A DNA stretch of 8,805 nucleotides, taken from assembly GCA_030838265.1 (NCBI GenBank), contig JAUTXA010000173.1:1-8805 (forward strand), read 5' to 3'. Both the position numbers and the translations under genes were made by a program. Source of the DNA: Actinomycetota bacterium (lineage in GTDB: Bacteria > Actinomycetota > Acidimicrobiia > Acidimicrobiales > BP-101). Positions 1 through 6,108 of this stretch are shown piece after piece. The notes below the pieces were generated by a model. That model had not been told where the DNA came from, made no database searches, and saw only the letters and a program-made list of their open reading frames with translations. How positions within the stretch are numbered: the first letter of the stretch is position 1; every line of letters begins with the position of its first letter.

Positions 1-218
1 ACGCGGGCTGGGAGGCCGTAAACGTCGACTGCGCCGTCGTGCTCGACGCGCCCCGGCTGGCCCCCTACCGCCGCTCGATGCAGGAGCACCTGAGCCAGGC
101 CGTGCGGGCCGACGTGTCGGTGAAGCCCAAGCGAGCCGAAGGCCTCGGGGCCGTGGGCCGGGGTGAGGGCATCGCCTGCTGGGCCGTCGCCCTCGTCGAT
201 CGGCGGGAGGGGCGTTGA
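1..218 (+). CDS. ispF: 2-C-methyl-D-erythritol 2,4-cyclodiphosphate synthase, 3' end only
   Basis: IspF cyclises CDP-methylerythritol 2-phosphate to the 2,4-cyclodiphosphate in the cytosolic MEP isoprenoid pathway. Only the last 71 codons are present (first full codon at 3, TGA at 216-218). Seen: an N-V-D-C-A-V-V strand, the substrate-loop sequence DAPRLAPYRRSM, and the signature tail GLGAVGRGEGIACWAVALV, which matches E. coli IspF (LGFTGRGEGIACEAVALL) almost residue for residue. One oddity: the CDP-contacting stretch that is K-A-T-T-T-E in E. coli reads K-P-K-R-A-E, and a loop before it is about three residues shorter. The stop overlaps the TTG start of rlmB (TTGA, 215-218), so the two genes are probably cotranscribed and translationally coupled. 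Family identity is near certain. Whether the altered loop affects activity cannot be told from the fragment. Confidence 0.93.
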   Translation, partial: AGWEAVNVDCAVVLDAPRLAPYRRSMQEHLSQAVRADVSVKPKRAEGLGAVGRGEGIACWAVALVDRREGR

Positions 219-1219
219 CGCCCGCCCCGCGTCGAGGAGCCGGCGCCGGCGGCGACAAGCGCGGCTCCAAGGGGGCCAAGCGCAACCCCGGCACCAAGGG
301 GGCGGCCAAGAGCGTCCCGAAGGGCGGGGCCAACGTCCGGGGGGCTCATCAGCCCCGCCGCGACCACCAGGCCCGTGAGCAACACGAGCCCCGACAGCCC
401 CGGCCGGCTCAGGGGGCGGGGGGACGGCAGGGACTGGGCGGCGAGCAGATCGAAGGTCGCCAGGCGGTGCGCGAGCTGCTGCTGGCCCGCCGCCGGCGCG
501 TCCGCGAGCTCTGGGCGGCCGAAGGCATCGAGGACCACCCCATCGTGAGTGAGATCCTCGACCTGGCCGGCGAGGACCGCATCCCGGTACGGAGGGTGAG
601 TCGGGGCCAGCTCGACACGGTGGCCGGCACCGAGGCACCGCAGGGGGTCCTGGCCCGGGCCGAGCCCCTTCCTGAGGCCGACCTCGAGGCCCTGGCTCGC
701 CCCAGGAGGACCGCAGACGGCCGGCGCGTCCCGCCCTTCCTGGTGGCCCTCGACGGCGTCACCGACCCACACAACCTCGGGGCCCTGCTGCGCACCGCCG
801 ACCTGGCGGGCGCCACCGGTGTCGTCGTGCCCCGCCACCGCTCCGCCCACATCACGCCGGCTGCGGCCAAGGCGGCGGCCGGCGCCATCGAGCACGTGCC
901 CGTGGCCCTCGTCCCCGGCCTGCCCGCCGCCCTCGTCCGCCTCAAGGCTCTGGGGGTGTGGGTGGTGGGTCTGGATGCGAGCGCTGAACGCCCAGTGTGG
1001 GATCTCGAGCTGGCGACGGAGCCCCTCGTCCTCGTGTTTGGGAGCGAAGGGAAGGGTTTGTCGGATTTGGCGAAGAAGCGCAGCGACGTCCTCGTGACCA
1101 TCCCGCAGCTAGGCCATCTGGACTCCCTCAATGTGTCCGCAGCCGGTGCCGTGGCCTGCTTCGAGGTGGCCAGGCGCCGATTTTTTGACCCAATTGCCGG
1201 GCCAACGACCCCCCCGTAA
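215..1219 (+). CDS. rlmB: 23S rRNA (guanosine 2'-O)-methyltransferase, TrmH/SpoU family
   Basis: A SPOUT-class, SAM-dependent 2'-O-ribose methyltransferase, 334 aa, most like RlmB, which modifies G2251 of 23S rRNA. Residues 1-75 are a basic, Gly/Lys/Arg-rich disordered extension, usual in actinobacterial members. Residues 76-150 form the L30e-like substrate-binding domain. The knotted catalytic domain starts near 175: motif 1 D180-GVTDPHNLGALLRTAD (N187, R193), motif 2 FGSEGKGL 275-282 (E278), motif 3 SLNVSAAGAV 304-313 (N306). The TTG start at 215 is chosen because it overlaps the ispF stop and has a GGAGG (206-210) four bases upstream. The C-terminal tail (about 323-334) is non-conserved. 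A tRNA target for this family is possible, but the neighbourhood next to sigH favours RlmB. In many bacteria cysS separates ispF from this gene; here it does not. Confidence 0.93.
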   Translation: MTPAPRRGAGAGGDKRGSKGAKRNPGTKGAAKSVPKGGANVRGAHQPRRDHQAREQHEPRQPRPAQGAGGRQGLGGEQIEGRQAVRELLLARRRRVRELWAAEGIEDHPIVSEILDLAGEDRIPVRRVSRGQLDTVAGTEAPQGVLARAEPLPEADLEALARPRRTADGRRVPPFLVALDGVTDPHNLGALLRTADLAGATGVVVPRHRSAHITPAAAKAAAGAIEHVPVALVPGLPAALVRLKALGVWVVGLDASAERPVWDLELATEPLVLVFGSEGKGLSDLAKKRSDVLVTIPQLGHLDSLNVSAAGAVACFEVARRRFFDPIAGPTTPP

Positions 1220-1224
1220 CGATT

Positions 1225-1240
1225 GAGACGTCGACATCTC
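1225..1240. repeat. 16-bp imperfect inverted repeat downstream of rlmB
   Basis: GAGACGTCGACATCTC is an inverted repeat with a single mismatched pair (C5/A12) centred on GTCGAC. It sits 5 bp after the rlmB stop and about 23 bp before the -35 of the proposed sigH promoter. With no loop and no T-run it is not a typical intrinsic terminator. A protein-binding site is possible. Seen directly; function unknown. Confidence 0.4.
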
Positions 1241-1262
1241 GCGTTAAATTCCTGCATGCCCA

Positions 1263-1292
1263 TTGACACATCGGGCAGAGCCTGGTTAAAAG
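1263..1292 (+). promoter_or_regulatory. Probable sigma-A-type promoter of sigH
   Basis: A perfect TTGACA at 1263-1268 is followed, 18 bp later, by TAAAAG (1287-1292; TTAAAA would give 17 bp). This is the only AT-rich patch in the 151-bp gap between rlmB and sigH. A start near 1299 would leave a leader of about 70 nt, containing AGGAG at 1353-1357, 13 nt before the sigH ATG (a long spacing). No convincing Spo0H-type promoter for autoregulation was seen. Inferred from motif match only. Confidence 0.45.
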
Positions 1293-1370
1293 TGACTAGT
1301 CCTTCCCCCCCGTCAGCTGGGTAAACCTCCGGCTAAGGGCGTCACTCACACCAGGAGTCGAACTCACCAC

Positions 1371-2036
1371 ATGGCGCTTACCGACACCCTCGCCCTTCAG
1401 GACCTGAGCGACGACCAGCTCGTCGAGAAGTATCACGAGGGCAGCCACGAGGCGCTGAACACGCTCATCGAGCGGTACCGGCGCTTCGCTCGGGCCAAGG
1501 CTCGGGGGTACTTCCTGGTGGGTGCCGATTCCGACGACATCGAGCAGGAGGCCCTGCTCGGGCTGTTCAAGGCGGCTCGCGACTTCCGGGCTGACCGCCA
1601 GGCGTCGTTCCGGGCTTTCGCCGAGCTCTGCATCACCCGCCAGGTCATCACCGCCATCAAGACGGCGACCCGTCAGAAGCACCAGCCCCTGAACCAGTAC
1701 GTATCGATCTCGGGCGTGCGGGGCGGCGACGATGCGGCCGAGCACTCGGTCGAGGACCTGCTCGAGGATCACTACATCGCCGACCCGGCCGAAGAGATCG
1801 TGTCGAAGGAGCGCATGGCCGACATGCGCACCTCGATGGCCGAGATGCTCTCCGGGCTCGAGGTCGATGTCCTCCGTCTCTACGTCGAGGGCAAGTCGTA
1901 CCAGGAGATCGGCGACCACCTGGGCCGCCACGTGAAGTCGATCGACAACGCCCTGCAGCGCATCAAGCGCAAGCTCGACACCCACCTGCAGGACCGGGCC
2001 GCGACCGAGGTCGCCGCCGAGCTCGTCTTCGCCTGA
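1371..2036 (+). CDS. sigH: RNA polymerase sigma factor SigH (Spo0H-like, sigma-70 group)
   Basis: Directs RNA polymerase to a specific promoter set. The protein is 221 aa (Bacillus subtilis SigH is 218) and closely similar over its whole length. Region 2 spans about 28-105: the LIERYRRFARAKARGYFLVGAD helix, the core-binding DDIEQEALLGLFKAARDF, then AFAELCITRQVITAIKTATR, which matches Spo0H nearly exactly and includes the -10-recognition helix. A variable linker (112-150) follows, then region 4 (about 157-205) with the helix-turn-helix SYQEIGDHLGRHVKSIDNAL. In Bacillus, SigH serves the transition to stationary phase and sporulation, and it also lies just beyond rlmB. Here no sporulation gene is visible, so the regulon is unknown. 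ATG at 1371 is the only reasonable start. No anti-sigma factor is adjacent. Confidence 0.93.
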   Translation: MALTDTLALQDLSDDQLVEKYHEGSHEALNTLIERYRRFARAKARGYFLVGADSDDIEQEALLGLFKAARDFRADRQASFRAFAELCITRQVITAIKTATRQKHQPLNQYVSISGVRGGDDAAEHSVEDLLEDHYIADPAEEIVSKERMADMRTSMAEMLSGLEVDVLRLYVEGKSYQEIGDHLGRHVKSIDNALQRIKRKLDTHLQDRAATEVAAELVFA

Positions 2037-2052
2037 GCCAACCCTCCGCTCG

Positions 2053-2125
2053 AGCCGGGTGTCGGGATCGAACCGACGACATCCTCTTTACAAGAGAGGT
2101 GCTCTACCGACTGAGCTAACCCGGC
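2053..2125 (-). tRNA. tRNA-Thr (anticodon UGU)
   Basis: Folded by eye on the minus strand from 2125 down. The acceptor GCCGGGT pairs perfectly with ACCCGGC. The D-arm is GCTC/GAGC with loop AGTCGGTA. The anticodon stem is CCTCT/AGAGG with loop CTTGTAA, giving anticodon TGT (reads ACA). The T-arm is GTCGG-TTCGATC-CCGAC. The discriminator is U (2053) and CCA is not encoded. It lies convergent to sigH (16 bp from its stop) and divergent from the DUF3263 gene. Confidence 0.96.
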
Positions 2126-2141
2126 GCTTCTGCCGCGGTGA

Positions 2142-2147
2142 AGTGTA
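2142..2147 (-). promoter_or_regulatory. Possible -10 element of the tRNA-Thr gene
   Basis: On the minus strand TACACT (plus strand AGTGTA) lies 16 bp upstream of the mature tRNA 5' end, which would give a short 5' leader for RNase P to remove. No good -35 hexamer is visible at 16-18 bp. Weak, motif-only evidence. Confidence 0.25.
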
Positions 2148-2207
2148 AGGGTCGGTTCACCCCGAGGGTGCTTGTATCGGACCGTCGAGGCTGGCAGGCT
2201 GCACCGG

Positions 2208-2468
2208 ATGGCCCTTTCTGATCGCGAGCGGGCGATCCTCGATTTCGAGCGCACCTGGTGGACACAGCCGGGCCCGAAAGAGGTCGCCATCCGGGAGCGG
2301 TTCGAGCTCTCGCCCACTCGCTACTACCAGCTTCTCCACGAGCTGCTCGAGTCGCCGGATGCCATCGCCTACGACCCGCTCGTCGTGCGCCGGCTCCGCC
2401 GCCTGCGTGACCGCCGCCGCCGGGCCCGTTACGAGGGCCGCTCCGCCGGCGAGCCCCCGGTGCGGTGA
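2208..2468 (+). CDS. DUF3263 family protein (small helical, probable DNA-binding)
   Basis: An 86-aa protein matching the actinobacterial DUF3263 family: the signature LSDRERAILDFERTWW (3-18), then K-E-x-A-I-R-E-R-F-x-L-S-x-T-R-Y-Y-Q-L-L (24-43), which resembles a helix-turn-helix, then a basic tail (RRLRRLRDRRRRARYEGR, 61-78). No molecular function is known to me; the basic tail and HTH-like segment suggest nucleic-acid binding (inference). The family starts at about L-S-D-R, which favours ATG 2208. An upstream in-frame TTG at 2172, four bases after GAGG, would add 12 residues and cannot be excluded. Its TGA overlaps the GTG of the next gene (GTGA, 2465-2468), so the pair is translationally coupled. 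This pairing of DUF3263 with a LytR_C protein recurs in Actinobacteria to my knowledge. Confidence 0.85.
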   Translation: MALSDRERAILDFERTWWTQPGPKEVAIRERFELSPTRYYQLLHELLESPDAIAYDPLVVRRLRRLRDRRRRARYEGRSAGEPPVR

Positions 2469-3049
2469 GGCGAGGGCGACACGCGGCCGGCGACAGCTCC
2501 TTCGCCCGGTCGGCTGGGGTGAACGCCGGACGCGGGGCGGCACTGCTCGTCGTCGCCGTGCTCGTCGGCATCCTGCTCCTCAACAAGGTCGACGACACCA
2601 AGACCAACCTCACCGCCGGCGGGGTGGCGACCACGACAACGGCCAAACCGTCGTCCGCCTCGTCGACCACGACCCAGGCACCTCATCGCCCGCAGGACGT
2701 CAAGGTCCTCACCCTGAACGGCACGAACGTGCAGGGCGCGGGCCGGCGGGTGAGCGACAACGTGCACACGCAGCAGTACAACATGCTCTCCCCGGTCGAC
2801 GCGACAGCGGCAGCCAAGGCCGCCACCCGGTTCACCGCCGTGTACTACACGCCGGGCTACGAGGTCGACGCCCGGGCGATCGCCCGCTTCCTCAACTTGG
2901 CGGCCACGTCCGTTGCGCCCTACCCAACCTCGGCGCCGCCGGTCGCGGACACCCGCACAGCCCAGGTCGTCATCGTGGTCGGCCCTGACCTGGCTGGGAC
3001 GGCGACGAGCGGCGCCAGCTCGACGACGTCGACCACCAGGCAGCCCTAA
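2465..3049 (+). CDS. Membrane-anchored LytR C-terminal-domain (LytR_C) protein
   Basis: A 194-aa protein. Residues 1-23 are basic and cytoplasmic, 24-40 (GAALLVVAVLVGILLLN) form one membrane segment, and 50-76 are a Thr/Ser-rich linker (TTTT, SSASSTTT). Residues 78-176 form a LytR_C domain: VLTLNGTNVQGAGRRVSDNV at 81-100, VYYTPGYEVDARAIARFL at 126-143, then VVIVVGPDL at 168-176. The tail is again Ser/Thr-rich. The LytR_C domain accompanies LytR-CpsA-Psr wall ligases but here stands alone, so the protein has no ligase domain. An envelope or cell-wall role outside the membrane is inferred from topology. The GTG start overlaps the upstream stop and has no Shine-Dalgarno sequence, which fits coupling to DUF3263. 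The gene ends 19 bp from the convergent lipoprotein gene with no evident terminator hairpin. Confidence 0.85.
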   Translation: MRRGRHAAGDSSFARSAGVNAGRGAALLVVAVLVGILLLNKVDDTKTNLTAGGVATTTTAKPSSASSTTTQAPHRPQDVKVLTLNGTNVQGAGRRVSDNVHTQQYNMLSPVDATAAAKAATRFTAVYYTPGYEVDARAIARFLNLAATSVAPYPTSAPPVADTRTAQVVIVVGPDLAGTATSGASSTTSTTRQP

Positions 3050-3068
3050 GCCCCTTCGTCCCGCGGCG

Positions 3069-3890
3069 TCAGTCGAGGCGGCGGGTCGTGGAGTCGACCT
3101 CGATCGTCATCGTGCCCGAGACCGTCGTCCCGGCCGTAGCGAGCGGCGCCGAGGCCGGTGCCGTGATGGTGACCCGGAAGCGGCCCGTGGTGTGAGCGTG
3201 GACCCGCACCACCGAACCGTCGTTGACCCAGCGCGTGGTCGACGCCTTGGTGGTCTCGGTCCCGGCGAGGGTGATGGTCCCGGCCGGGTCCGGGGCGGTC
3301 TGGCGGACGGGCAATCGGTAGGTCTCGTCGACGCGCGCCACTCGCCGCCGGCCGTCGATCGAAAAGGCGGTCAGCTTGCCCTCGCCCGTGAGTGACACCT
3401 GCTTTCGATCGGGCACGATCACCGGCTGACGGAGCGCCCAATGCTCACCGGCCCCGAGGCGGCGCGGCGGCGGTGACCCGGCCGCGACCGGGAAGAGCTC
3501 GGCGATGCCGAGCCGGCCGAGAAGGCTGGCGGGGATGCCCTCGACCCGGTCGATCTCGGCCAGCTGGCCGCTGCGGTCGAGTCGAGCCACGAAGCGTTGC
3601 GGGGCCTGGCCCTCGCCCCGCAGCTCGACTTCGACGGTGACGCCGTCGCGGGTGGATCCCACCACCCGTTGGTCGATGATGAGCCGGGTGACCTCCTGGC
3701 GGCGGCGGGGAGCTGACCCGTCGAGGGTGGTCACCGATGTCGAGTGCACGTCGACCTGATAGCGAAGGTGAGCGTTGGCCGTGGGTCTGAAGGTCAGGAG
3801 GGCGGTCGATCGCTGGCACGCCGTCATGGCGGGGACGGCGAGGACGAGCCCAGCGGCGGCCGCTCGCCAGCGGCGGGGGATCCCAACCAT
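3069..3890 (-). CDS. Putative secreted lipoprotein of unknown function
   Basis: A 273-aa protein with a short basic N-terminus (RRWR), a hydrophobic stretch (10-21) and a lipobox-like M-T-A-C with the acceptor Cys at 25, so probably an exported lipoprotein. The mature part looks all-beta: alternating polar/hydrophobic strands such as LRYQVDVHSTSVTTLDG and GVTVEVELRGEG, then a GAGEHWALRQP turn and a C-terminal GTTVSGTMTIEVDSTTRRLD. The layout resembles DUF6263-type proteins, but I recognise no catalytic motif and assign no function. It is divergent from otsB with only 25 bp between start codons, and convergent with the LytR_C gene. No Shine-Dalgarno sequence precedes ATG 3890. A possible -10 (TAGCCT on the minus strand, 3905-3900) would start transcription about 3 nt before it. 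Confidence 0.78.
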   Translation of the reverse strand: MVGIPRRWRAAAAGLVLAVPAMTACQRSTALLTFRPTANAHLRYQVDVHSTSVTTLDGSAPRRRQEVTRLIIDQRVVGSTRDGVTVEVELRGEGQAPQRFVARLDRSGQLAEIDRVEGIPASLLGRLGIAELFPVAAGSPPPRRLGAGEHWALRQPVIVPDRKQVSLTGEGKLTAFSIDGRRRVARVDETYRLPVRQTAPDPAGTITLAGTETTKASTTRWVNDGSVVRVHAHTTGRFRVTITAPASAPLATAGTTVSGTMTIEVDSTTRRLD

Positions 3891-3899
3891 GAGCGCCTG

Positions 3900-3909
3900 A
3901 GGCTACTTT
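3900..3909. promoter_or_regulatory. Overlapping divergent -10 elements between the lipoprotein gene and otsB
   Basis: The 10-mer AGGCTACTTT contains TACTTT on the plus strand (3904-3909), placed at exactly -12 to -7 if transcription starts at the A of the otsB ATG (3916). It also contains TAGCCT on the minus strand (3905-3900), which would start about 3 nt before the lipoprotein ATG (3890). The two share the central TA. Both fit the TANNNT rule of actinobacterial promoters, and neither gene has a Shine-Dalgarno sequence. No strong -35 is seen. Inference from position and motif. Confidence 0.4.
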
Positions 3910-3915
3910 CGACCG

Positions 3916-4701
3916 ATGGCCGCCCCCGCCCTCGACGAGCTGCTCCGTCCTTGGCGGGCCGATCCCGCGCGCTCGGCCATCCTCACCGACTTCGACGGCA
4001 CCCTCGCACCCATCGTCAGCGACCCTCTCGCCGCCCGGCCCCTCGCCGGAGCGGTCGACGTCCTGCGCCAGCTGGCCGCTCGCTACGCCGTGGTGGCCGT
4101 GATCTCGGGCCGCCCCGTCACCTTCTTGCTCGACCGGTTCGGCGACACCGGATCGGTGATCCTCTCCGGTCTCTACGGACTGGAGTGGATCGGCCCCGGC
4201 GGCCACCGGCGGGAGCACCCGGGCGCCGCGCCCTGGCGTCCGATTGTGGCCGGCGCCGCCGACGAGGCCGAGGCCAACGCGCCTCCCGGTGTCTTCGTCG
4301 AGCGAAAGGGGCTCTCGGTGACGATCCACGTCCGCACCGCGCCCGAGCGGGACGAGTGGGCCAGGGAGTGGGTGACGACCAAGGCGAGCGAGACGGGTCT
4401 CGCCGTCCACCCGGCTCGCCGCTCCTACGAGCTGCGCCCGCCTGTCGCGGCCGACAAAGCCTCGGCCGTCACCGAGTTGGTGGGCGCGCTCGACGCCGCC
4501 TGCTTCATGGGCGACGACCTCGGCGACCTGCCTGCCTTCGACGCTCTCGATCGCCTGGCCGCGGCGCGAGGGCTGATCACCGCTCGCATCGGCGTCGAGA
4601 GCTCGGAGGCCCCGTCCGAGCTCTTGGCCCGCGCCGACGCCCTCGTCGCCGGCCCCGAGGGCGCGCTCGCCGTCCTGCACTCGCTGCTTGACGTCGAGTA
4701 G
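3916..4701 (+). CDS. otsB: Trehalose-6-phosphate phosphatase (HAD superfamily)
   Basis: Removes phosphate from trehalose 6-phosphate, the last step of the OtsAB trehalose route; cytosolic. The protein is 261 aa, normal for OtsB. HAD motif I is DFDGTLAPI (25-33; nucleophile D25, acid D27), motif II SGRP (64-67), the motif III lysine is in DKASAV (K181), and motif IV is GDDLGDLPAFD (199-209; Mg ligands D200, D201, D204). The cap includes LSGLYGLEW and FVERKGLSVTIHVR (E129-R-K-G), typical of trehalose phosphatases. The gene faces otsA tail to tail, 18 bp apart, instead of forming an operon. The start at 3916 fits a leaderless mRNA. Because gpgS lies nearby without its own phosphatase, activity on glucosyl-3-phosphoglycerate is conceivable but is not indicated by the sequence. 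Confidence 0.92.
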   Translation: MAAPALDELLRPWRADPARSAILTDFDGTLAPIVSDPLAARPLAGAVDVLRQLAARYAVVAVISGRPVTFLLDRFGDTGSVILSGLYGLEWIGPGGHRREHPGAAPWRPIVAGAADEAEANAPPGVFVERKGLSVTIHVRTAPERDEWAREWVTTKASETGLAVHPARRSYELRPPVAADKASAVTELVGALDAACFMGDDLGDLPAFDALDRLAAARGLITARIGVESSEAPSELLARADALVAGPEGALAVLHSLLDVE

Positions 4702-4711
4702 ACGTCGAGTA
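4690..4711 (+). repeat. 11-bp perfect tandem duplication across the otsB stop codon
   Basis: GACGTCGAGTA occurs twice back to back (4690-4700 and 4701-4711). The first copy carries the last otsB codons and most of its TAG; the second lies in the 18-bp gap before the otsA stop. It looks like a recent slippage duplication without coding effect. Confidence 0.8.
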
Positions 4712-4719
4712 GTCGTCGA

Positions 4720-6108
4720 TCAGTCGCGCCCGGCGGCCAGCTGGTCGGCGAACCAGTCGTCCGGGGTTCGGGCCTCGGCCATCTGGCGAAGGGCGGCCCA
4801 TCGCTCGTGGCGTTCGGCGGCGTCGAGGTTCAGGGCGAGGTCGAGGGCGTCGGCTGTCGCCGCCACGTCGAAGGGGTTCACGGCGATGGCGGCGTCGGCC
4901 AGCTCGTCCCACACACCGGCCTCAGGGCTGAGGAGGACGACCCCGTGATGCTCGTTGACGAGCGGTCCCTCCTTGGCCACCAGGTTCAGCCCGTCGCGCA
5001 CCGGGTTGACCAGCAGGACGTCGTAACGGCGGAGGGCCGCGACCGACCGCGGGTAGTTGTCGCGCATGTCGAGGATGATTGGCGTCCAACCCGGGGTCGA
5101 GAGCTCGGCGTTGATGCGGTTGACGACGGACTCGACCTCGGTCCGGTAGGCCTGGTACTCGGGCAACGTTTGGCGCGACGGGTAGACGTAGGCCACGAAG
5201 ACGACGCGCTGACGCCACGACGGTCGGGTGCGCAAGAGGTCCTCGTAAGCGAGGAAGCCGCGCACGATGTTCTTCGACAGCTCGATGCGGTCGACCCTGG
5301 CGATCACGGCGCAATCACCGACTTGGGCGTCGAGTCGCTCGAGGGCGGCGTGGCACTCGTCGCTGGTGGCCACCCGGCGGAGGTCGTCGGCGTCGGGTGC
5401 GGCCGGTGACACGAAGGTGCGCGGCGCCCGCCCCAGCACGTCGACGCAGCAGGCCTCGAAGTTGGCGGCCCAGCGGGCGGCGTGGAAGCCGCAGGCCCGG
5501 TTGCCGGCCACACCCTCGAGCAGCTCGACGCGGATGTCGTAGGGGAGGACGCGCAGGGCGACGGGGTCGCAGAACGGCGTGTGGTGGAAGTACACGGTGT
5601 TGAGGTCGGGCCGCTCCTTGGCCAGACGGGCCCCGATGAGGCTCAGGTGGTAGTCGTGAACGAGGACGGTGGCGCCGTCGTCGGCTTCGTCGATGACCAG
5701 GTCACCGAGGGCTACGTTGACCTTGCGGTAGGACTCCCAGGCCTCCATCCACCGTCGGTCGATGCGGGGCCGCCGTGGGAGGTCGAACAGGCCGTGGTTG
5801 AGGAACCACAGGGTCGAGTTGGCCACCACGTCGTAGTACTGGCGGTAGGTGTCGGGATCGATGTCGAGCGTCCTGACGCGGAAGCCCTCGGCTTCGATGG
5901 CGCCGTCGGCGGTGGCGTGGCGGTCGGCATCGGTAAGGGCGCAGGCGATCCAGGTGGCGTTGGTGGACGCCACCGCCGGCCCCAAGCTGCTGACCAATCC
6001 GCCCGCCCCGCGGCTGGGGACGAGCTGGCCGGCGTCGTCCTCGATGAACGAGATCGGCCCCCGGTTGGAGACGACGACAACGTGGTGGTCGGACACGTGG
6101 GGCACCAT
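4720..6108 (-). CDS. otsA: Trehalose-6-phosphate synthase (GT20 family)
   Basis: Transfers glucose from a nucleotide-glucose to glucose 6-phosphate; cytosolic, first step of trehalose synthesis. The protein is 462 aa (E. coli OtsA 474). Landmarks: VVVVSNRGP (10-18), GAGGL loop (34-38), YYDVVANSTLWFLNH (91-105), HDYHL (151-155), HHTPF (175-179), VDRIELSKN with R274 and K279 (equivalents of the donor-phosphate-binding R262/K267), and NPVRDGLNLVAKE (368-380; D372, E380). All donor-site residues are kept. Variants are SNRGP for the usual SNRLP/SNRIA and HHTPF for HIPFP. The start is uncertain: ATG 6108, GTG 6105 or GTG 6096. A minus-strand TATGGT (6109-6104) would favour 6096. The reading frame continues far upstream but lies antisense to glycerate kinase, so I reject that extension. 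Related GT20 acceptors (e.g. glycerol 3-phosphate) are a less likely alternative. Confidence 0.9.
   Translation of the reverse strand: MVPHVSDHHVVVVSNRGPISFIEDDAGQLVPSRGAGGLVSSLGPAVASTNATWIACALTDADRHATADGAIEAEGFRVRTLDIDPDTYRQYYDVVANSTLWFLNHGLFDLPRRPRIDRRWMEAWESYRKVNVALGDLVIDEADDGATVLVHDYHLSLIGARLAKERPDLNTVYFHHTPFCDPVALRVLPYDIRVELLEGVAGNRACGFHAARWAANFEACCVDVLGRAPRTFVSPAAPDADDLRRVATSDECHAALERLDAQVGDCAVIARVDRIELSKNIVRGFLAYEDLLRTRPSWRQRVVFVAYVYPSRQTLPEYQAYRTEVESVVNRINAELSTPGWTPIILDMRDNYPRSVAALRRYDVLLVNPVRDGLNLVAKEGPLVNEHHGVVLLSPEAGVWDELADAAIAVNPFDVAATADALDLALNLDAAERHERWAALRQMAEARTPDDWFADQLAAGRD

Noticed and set aside
65..1269. Long minus-strand frames opposite ispF and rlmB (276 and 286 aa)
   Set aside because: Antisense to genes with clear family motifs; no motif of their own.
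1209..1311. Two runs of seven C (1209-1215 and 1305-1311) as phase-variation tracts
   Set aside because: One is at the dispensable end of rlmB and the other is non-coding. In high-GC DNA such runs are common, and no switchable gene follows.
3050..3068. Intrinsic terminator between the convergent LytR_C and lipoprotein genes
   Set aside because: The 19-bp gap holds no GC hairpin followed by a T-run in either direction.
3445..4680. 411-aa open frame on the minus strand over otsB
   Set aside because: It lies antisense to otsB, whose HAD motifs are all intact; composition is Gly/Arg/His-rich without a domain.
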